Positions 60,739 through 64,000 of a stretch of 64,000 nucleotides of DNA are shown in pieces. Position 1 is the first letter of the stretch. Every line of letters begins with the position of its first letter. The notes beneath the pieces are model-generated. The model was not told the DNA's origin. It made no database searches and saw only the letters and a program-made list of their open reading frames with translations. Source of the DNA: Dietzia sp. NCCP-2495 (GTDB taxonomy: Bacteria > Actinomycetota > Actinomycetes > Mycobacteriales > Mycobacteriaceae). The stretch covers positions 104,234 to 168,233 of the forward strand of contig NZ_BRVN01000006.1 of the NCBI RefSeq assembly GCF_026011735.1, given 5' to 3'. The translations under genes and the position numbers were made by a program.

Positions 60739-62370
60739 TCAGTCGCGCGGGAGCGGCTTGACCATCGGGAACAGGATGGTCTCGCGGATACCCAACCCGG
60801 TCAGTGCCATGAGGAGCCGGTCGATTCCCATTCCGAGGCCGGCCGACGGCGGCATGCCCTGCTCCATCGCGGCGAGGAAGTCCTCGTCGAGCACCATCGC
60901 CTCGTCGTCGCCCGCCGCGGCCAGTCGCGCCTGGTCCTCGAAGCGCTGACGCTGGATGACCGGGTCCACGAGCTCGGAGTAGGCCGTCGCCAGTTCGAAT
61001 CCTCGGACGTAGAGGTCCCACTTCTCGGTGACACCGCGATCGGTGCGGTGGTCGCGGGTGAGCGGGGACGTCTCGACCGGGAAGTCGCGGACGAAGACCG
61101 GGCCCTCGAGCTGGTCGGCACACAGATGCTCCCAGATCTCCTCGACGAGCTTGCCGTGCAGCCAGCCCTGGCCCGTGGGCACCTCGAGGCCGATCTTGTC
61201 GGCGAGAGCGGTGAGGTCCTCGACGGACGTGTCGACGGTGACCGTCTCGGCGCCGGCGGTGGCGAGCTCGGGGTGCTTGCGCTGCAGCGCCTCGTTGAGC
61301 GAGGGGTACATCTTCATCTCGCGCCACTGGCCACCGAGATCGAACTCGGTGCCGTCCACGAGAGTGACCGTGGTCGAGCCGAACACTTCGGTCGCGATCT
61401 CCTGGATGACCTCGCGGATCATCGTGGCGGCCGTGTCGTAGTCGCCGTACGCCTGGTAGGTCTCGAGCATCGCGAACTCGGGGCTGTGCGACGAGTCGAC
61501 GCCCTCGTTGCGGAAGTTGCGGTTGATCTCGAAGACCCGCTCGATGCCGCCCACGACACAGCGCTTGAGGTAAAGCTCGGGCGCGATGCGCAGGTAGAGG
61601 TCCAGGTCCAGCGCGTTGGAGTGGGTGACGAACGGCCGGGCCGCGGCGCCGCCGTGGAGCGTCTGCAGCATCGGGGTCTCGACCTCGAGGAAGCCGCGCT
61701 TCTCCAGCGCGTGCCGCAGGGCGCGGACCACCTTGATGCGCAGGACGGCGTTGCGGCGGGCCTGGTCCCGCATGATCAGGTCCGTGTAGCGCTGACGGAC
61801 CCGGGTGTCCTCACTGAGTTCCTTGTGCGCGACCGGCAGCGGACGCAGCGACTTGGCGGCCAGCACCCAGGAGTCGGCCATGACGGAGAGCTCGCCGCGC
61901 TTGGAGCGCACGACCCGACCGGTCACGGAGACAAAATCGCCGAGGTCGACGTCCTGCTTCCAGGCGTCTAGCTGCTCCTGGCCGACGTTGGCCAGCGAGA
62001 GCATCGCCTGCAGCTGCGGGGCGAAGCCGCTCGGCTCGCCCTCGACGGCCGGGGCGGACAGGTCCGCGTCGGGGTCGACACCGTCCTGGAGGCGGACGAA
62101 GCAGAGCTTGCCGGTGTTGCGCACGAAGAGCACGCGGCCGGCCACCGACACCTCGACGTCGGTCTCCTCACCGGGCTCGAGCTCCGCGAAACGCGGGTCC
62201 GAGGTGATCTCGGAGAGCCCGTGCGTGCGCGGCACGTCGACGGGGTAGGCCTGCCCTCCCGACTCCAGCAGTCGCGCCCGCTTGTCGCGGCGGATACGCA
62301 GCTGCTCAGGGGTGTCGTCTGCGGGCTCGTCCTGGACGGCCCCGGTCGCGGCGGGAGTCGAGTCGGTCAC
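60739..62370 (-). CDS. lysS: Lysyl-tRNA synthetase (class II)
   Basis: A 543-residue class II synthetase. The OB-fold anticodon-binding domain ([20 protein letters not shown]) is followed by the catalytic core: motif 1 region [19 protein letters not shown], motif 2 [19 protein letters not shown], and motif 3 [15 protein letters not shown]. The GTG at 62370 gives [10 protein letters not shown]; a TATCCT -10 lies close upstream, suggesting a short leader. It charges tRNA-Lys and corresponds to Rv3598c. The panC-panD-lsr2 neighbours seen in mycobacteria are absent here. Confidence 0.94.
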   Translation of the reverse strand: MTDSTPAATGAVQDEPADDTPEQLRIRRDKRARLLESGGQAYPVDVPRTHGLSEITSDPRFAELEPGEETDVEVSVAGRVLFVRNTGKLCFVRLQDGVDPDADLSAPAVEGEPSGFAPQLQAMLSLANVGQEQLDAWKQDVDLGDFVSVTGRVVRSKRGELSVMADSWVLAAKSLRPLPVAHKELSEDTRVRQRYTDLIMRDQARRNAVLRIKVVRALRHALEKRGFLEVETPMLQTLHGGAAARPFVTHSNALDLDLYLRIAPELYLKRCVVGGIERVFEINRNFRNEGVDSSHSPEFAMLETYQAYGDYDTAATMIREVIQEIATEVFGSTTVTLVDGTEFDLGGQWREMKMYPSLNEALQRKHPELATAGAETVTVDTSVEDLTALADKIGLEVPTGQGWLHGKLVEEIWEHLCADQLEGPVFVRDFPVETSPLTRDHRTDRGVTEKWDLYVRGFELATAYSELVDPVIQRQRFEDQARLAAAGDDEAMVLDEDFLAAMEQGMPPSAGLGMGIDRLLMALTGLGIRETILFPMVKPLPRD

Positions 62371-62505
62371 GACATCCGAGGATAGTCGCCGCCTGAGCAT
62401 AAGTCGCGGCAGGGCGACCTCTGGGGGCAGTGCCTCCGGACGGTCGTCACCTCCACCGGAGACGGTCACGCCCTGGCACGGCCGGGTCGAGGCGGCGCGG
62501 TGGGA

Positions 62506-62934
62506 TCAGTGCGCGGAGATCGCCGACCGTTCACGCAGGAGGTGCTCGGCGTTCGAGAGCAGTGCCAGGGCGCGGGCCTGGCGCAGGGCGTCGTGGCCAC
62601 CGTCGACGGCACGGATCCCGCGCACTCCCCGCGAGGCGAGCTCGAGCGCGAACAGTTCGGCGTCGAGGCCGTCGTCGCTCACCAGGAGGACCGGTCGACC
62701 TCCGAACACCGCCGCGAGCGGCGCCGGCGAGGACGGATCGAGGAGGTCGACGACCGGGCGGGCCTCGACTGCGACGGCGCCGGCGAGAACCCCCTGGCGC
62801 TCACGCTGCGCGCGGGAGCGGATGTCCACGACGAGGGCTCCGGCGCGGACCGCCGAGGCGTAGTCGGAGGCGTCGATGGTCAGGGCTGTGTTGACAGTCG
62901 TGGTGGTGACGGTGGTGGCGAATGCGGTGGTCAT
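62506..62934 (-). CDS. Rhodanese-like protein lacking the catalytic cysteine
   Basis: A 142-residue single-domain rhodanese fold: DYASAVRAGALVVDIRSRAQ, GVLAGAVAVEARPVVDLLD, and GGRPVLLVSDDGLDAELFAL. The position of the active-site Cys reads S-D-D-G, and no Cys occurs anywhere in the protein, so sulfurtransferase activity is unlikely. A phosphate-, oxyanion- or protein-binding role is possible. The ATG at 62934 gives MTTAFATTVTT. The divergent promoter region with the dioxygenase holds a McbR-type operator, hinting at sulfur-linked control. Confidence 0.78.
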   Translation of the reverse strand: MTTAFATTVTTTTVNTALTIDASDYASAVRAGALVVDIRSRAQRERQGVLAGAVAVEARPVVDLLDPSSPAPLAAVFGGRPVLLVSDDGLDAELFALELASRGVRGIRAVDGGHDALRQARALALLSNAEHLLRERSAISAH

Positions 62935-63061
62935 GCGGGGCTCCCGGAAGTGGTGACGGCTGGATCGCGAGGGACTGCCGAGCCGGGACACCTGAAGCGC
63001 ACGTGCGCGAATGTCGCCGGACCGGCCGAGGGCATTCGTCGCATCTGCATGACGCCAATAA

Positions 63062-63077
63062 TAGACAGACCGGTCTA
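63062..63077 (+). promoter_or_regulatory. McbR-type operator between rhodanese and dioxygenase genes
   Basis: TAGACAGACCGGTCTA fits the McbR consensus TAGAC-N6-GTCTA exactly and contains the perfect palindrome AGACCGGTCT. It shares 15 of 16 bases (AGACAGA[T/C]CGGTCTAT) with the site at 49567. It lies about 130 bp from each start codon of the divergent gene pair. Confidence 0.7.
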
Positions 63078-63201
63078 TCTAGATCAAGGACCACCACAGC
63101 CCCCCACCCCTACGGGCTGGCATCTCCAAGTTAGTTGATGCATCATGCAACTGCGACAAACGAGAACACCCCAGCACTCACACCGATCGAAGGAGACCTC
63201 C

Positions 63202-63993
63202 ATGACCACCGCTCCCGCTCGTCAGCCCGCCGTCTTCATCGGTCACGGCGCACCCACCAATGCGCTCGAGGACAACAAGTGGACCCGCGAGTGGCGGGCC
63301 ATCGGCCAGTCCCTTCCCGAGAAGCCGCGCGCGATCCTGGCCGTCTCCGCGCACTGGTACATCAACGCCACCGCGGTGACCGCCATGTCCGCCCCGCGCA
63401 CGATCCACGACTTCTACGGTTTCTCCCGCGAGCTCACCGAGTTCGAGTACCCGGCGTCCGGCGCGCCTGAACTCGCCGCCGAGGTCGCGGAGATCGCCAA
63501 GCCGACCTGGATCGGCGTCGACAAGGACTCATGGGGACTGGACCACGGGACCTGGTCCGTCCTGACGCACATGTTCCCGGACGCCGATGTGCCGGTCGCC
63601 CAGCTCTCCGTCGATGCGGGCAAGCCGGCGAGCTACCACTTCGAGCTCGGCGCCAAGCTCTCCGCCCTCCGCGACTCGGGTGTACTCGTGCTCGCCAGTG
63701 GCAACGTCGTGCACAACCTGTCGATCATCGACCCCTCCCGCGGCGATACCGGCGCGGACTGGGCCCGCCGCTTCGACGATGCCGCCCAGGAACTGCTCAC
63801 CGAGAACCCCGAGAACATCCTCAAGCTGATCGAACACCCCGACATCCGCCTGGCCGTGCCCACCGCCGACCATTTCCTGCCGCTGCTCTACACCGCGGGT
63901 ATGGCCGCCGGCGGTGAGGAGAAGCTGGACGCGTTCACCAAGGACTACCTCTGGGGTTCGCTCTCGATGACCAGCTACCGCTCGGCGGCCTGA
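63202..63993 (+). CDS. LigB-type extradiol dioxygenase (DODA/YgiD-like)
   Basis: A 263-residue enzyme of the class III extradiol-dioxygenase superfamily. It has VFIGHGAPTNALEDN (first metal His), ILAVSAHWYINATAVT (second), WGLDHGTWSVLTHMFPDAD, and LVLASGNVVHNLSII (third) with late His in PTADHFLPLLY. This is the DODA/YgiD group, which binds one metal and can open catechol rings such as L-DOPA. The true substrate is unknown. The ATG at 63202 follows GAAGGAGA; the frame extends 19 codons upstream. It ends seven bases before the window edge. Confidence 0.85.
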   Translation: MTTAPARQPAVFIGHGAPTNALEDNKWTREWRAIGQSLPEKPRAILAVSAHWYINATAVTAMSAPRTIHDFYGFSRELTEFEYPASGAPELAAEVAEIAKPTWIGVDKDSWGLDHGTWSVLTHMFPDADVPVAQLSVDAGKPASYHFELGAKLSALRDSGVLVLASGNVVHNLSIIDPSRGDTGADWARRFDDAAQELLTENPENILKLIEHPDIRLAVPTADHFLPLLYTAGMAAGGEEKLDAFTKDYLWGSLSMTSYRSAA

Positions 63994-64000
63994 CCCCCGT

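Overview
The window is a chromosomal segment of a very GC-rich actinobacterium. Several features place it among the mycolic-acid bacteria (Mycobacteriales): CarD, DisA, a MhuD-type haem oxygenase, a complete ESX (type VII secretion) apparatus with mycosin, PPE/EspG-like proteins, and a gene order rlmB-cysS-ispF-ispD-carD / lpqE-disA-(Rv3587c-like)-carbonic anhydrase-mutY that follows the M. tuberculosis Rv3579c-Rv3589 block. A Dietzia- or Gordonia-like genus is my best guess, but the sequence alone does not settle it.

Layout. 1-2.6 kb: the end of a GntR regulator/amidase operon on the minus strand, then trehalose-6-phosphate phosphatase. 2.7-5.6 kb: a zinc/manganese-type ABC uptake operon (lipoprotein, ATPase, permease). 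5.8-7.0 kb: a phosphotransferase and a 63-residue peptide without basic residues. 7.1-11.4 kb: the minus-strand carD-ispD-ispF-cysS-rlmB operon. 11.6-15.7 kb: lpqE-like, disA, a membrane-anchored protein, beta-carbonic anhydrase and mutY; radA, which sits between lpqE and disA in mycobacteria, is missing.

15.8-44.7 kb is an ESX island. It first encodes the machine: eccC, eccD, mycP, eccB, eccE and eccA on alternating strands. A long plus-strand array follows: two small accessory proteins (the second YbaB-like), an EspC/EspA-like pair, a PE-like/PPE pair with EspG, an EsxB/EsxA pair, an MTB12-like membrane protein, paired LppU-like proteins, another YbaB-like protein and a WXG100-like protein. 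It ends in a 1258-residue polymorphic toxin followed by two paralogous candidate immunity genes, an AT-richer third relative and a further small gene. The island lies exactly between mutY and mhuD, which are near neighbours in M. tuberculosis.

44.7-51.4 kb: mhuD, a small membrane protein, and a sulfonate-sulfur cluster (ssuD-C-B-A, a divergent ROK-type regulator and a flavin reductase). The regulator promoter carries a sequence matching the McbR operator of Corynebacterium. A second, better match lies at 63.06 kb between a Cys-less rhodanese and a LigB-type dioxygenase. 51.5-62.4 kb: clpC, the helicase hrpB, a four-TM protein, two L,D-transpeptidases around a small cytoplasmic protein, a membrane protein and lysS. 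I saw no tRNA, rRNA, CRISPR array, integrase or insertion sequence.
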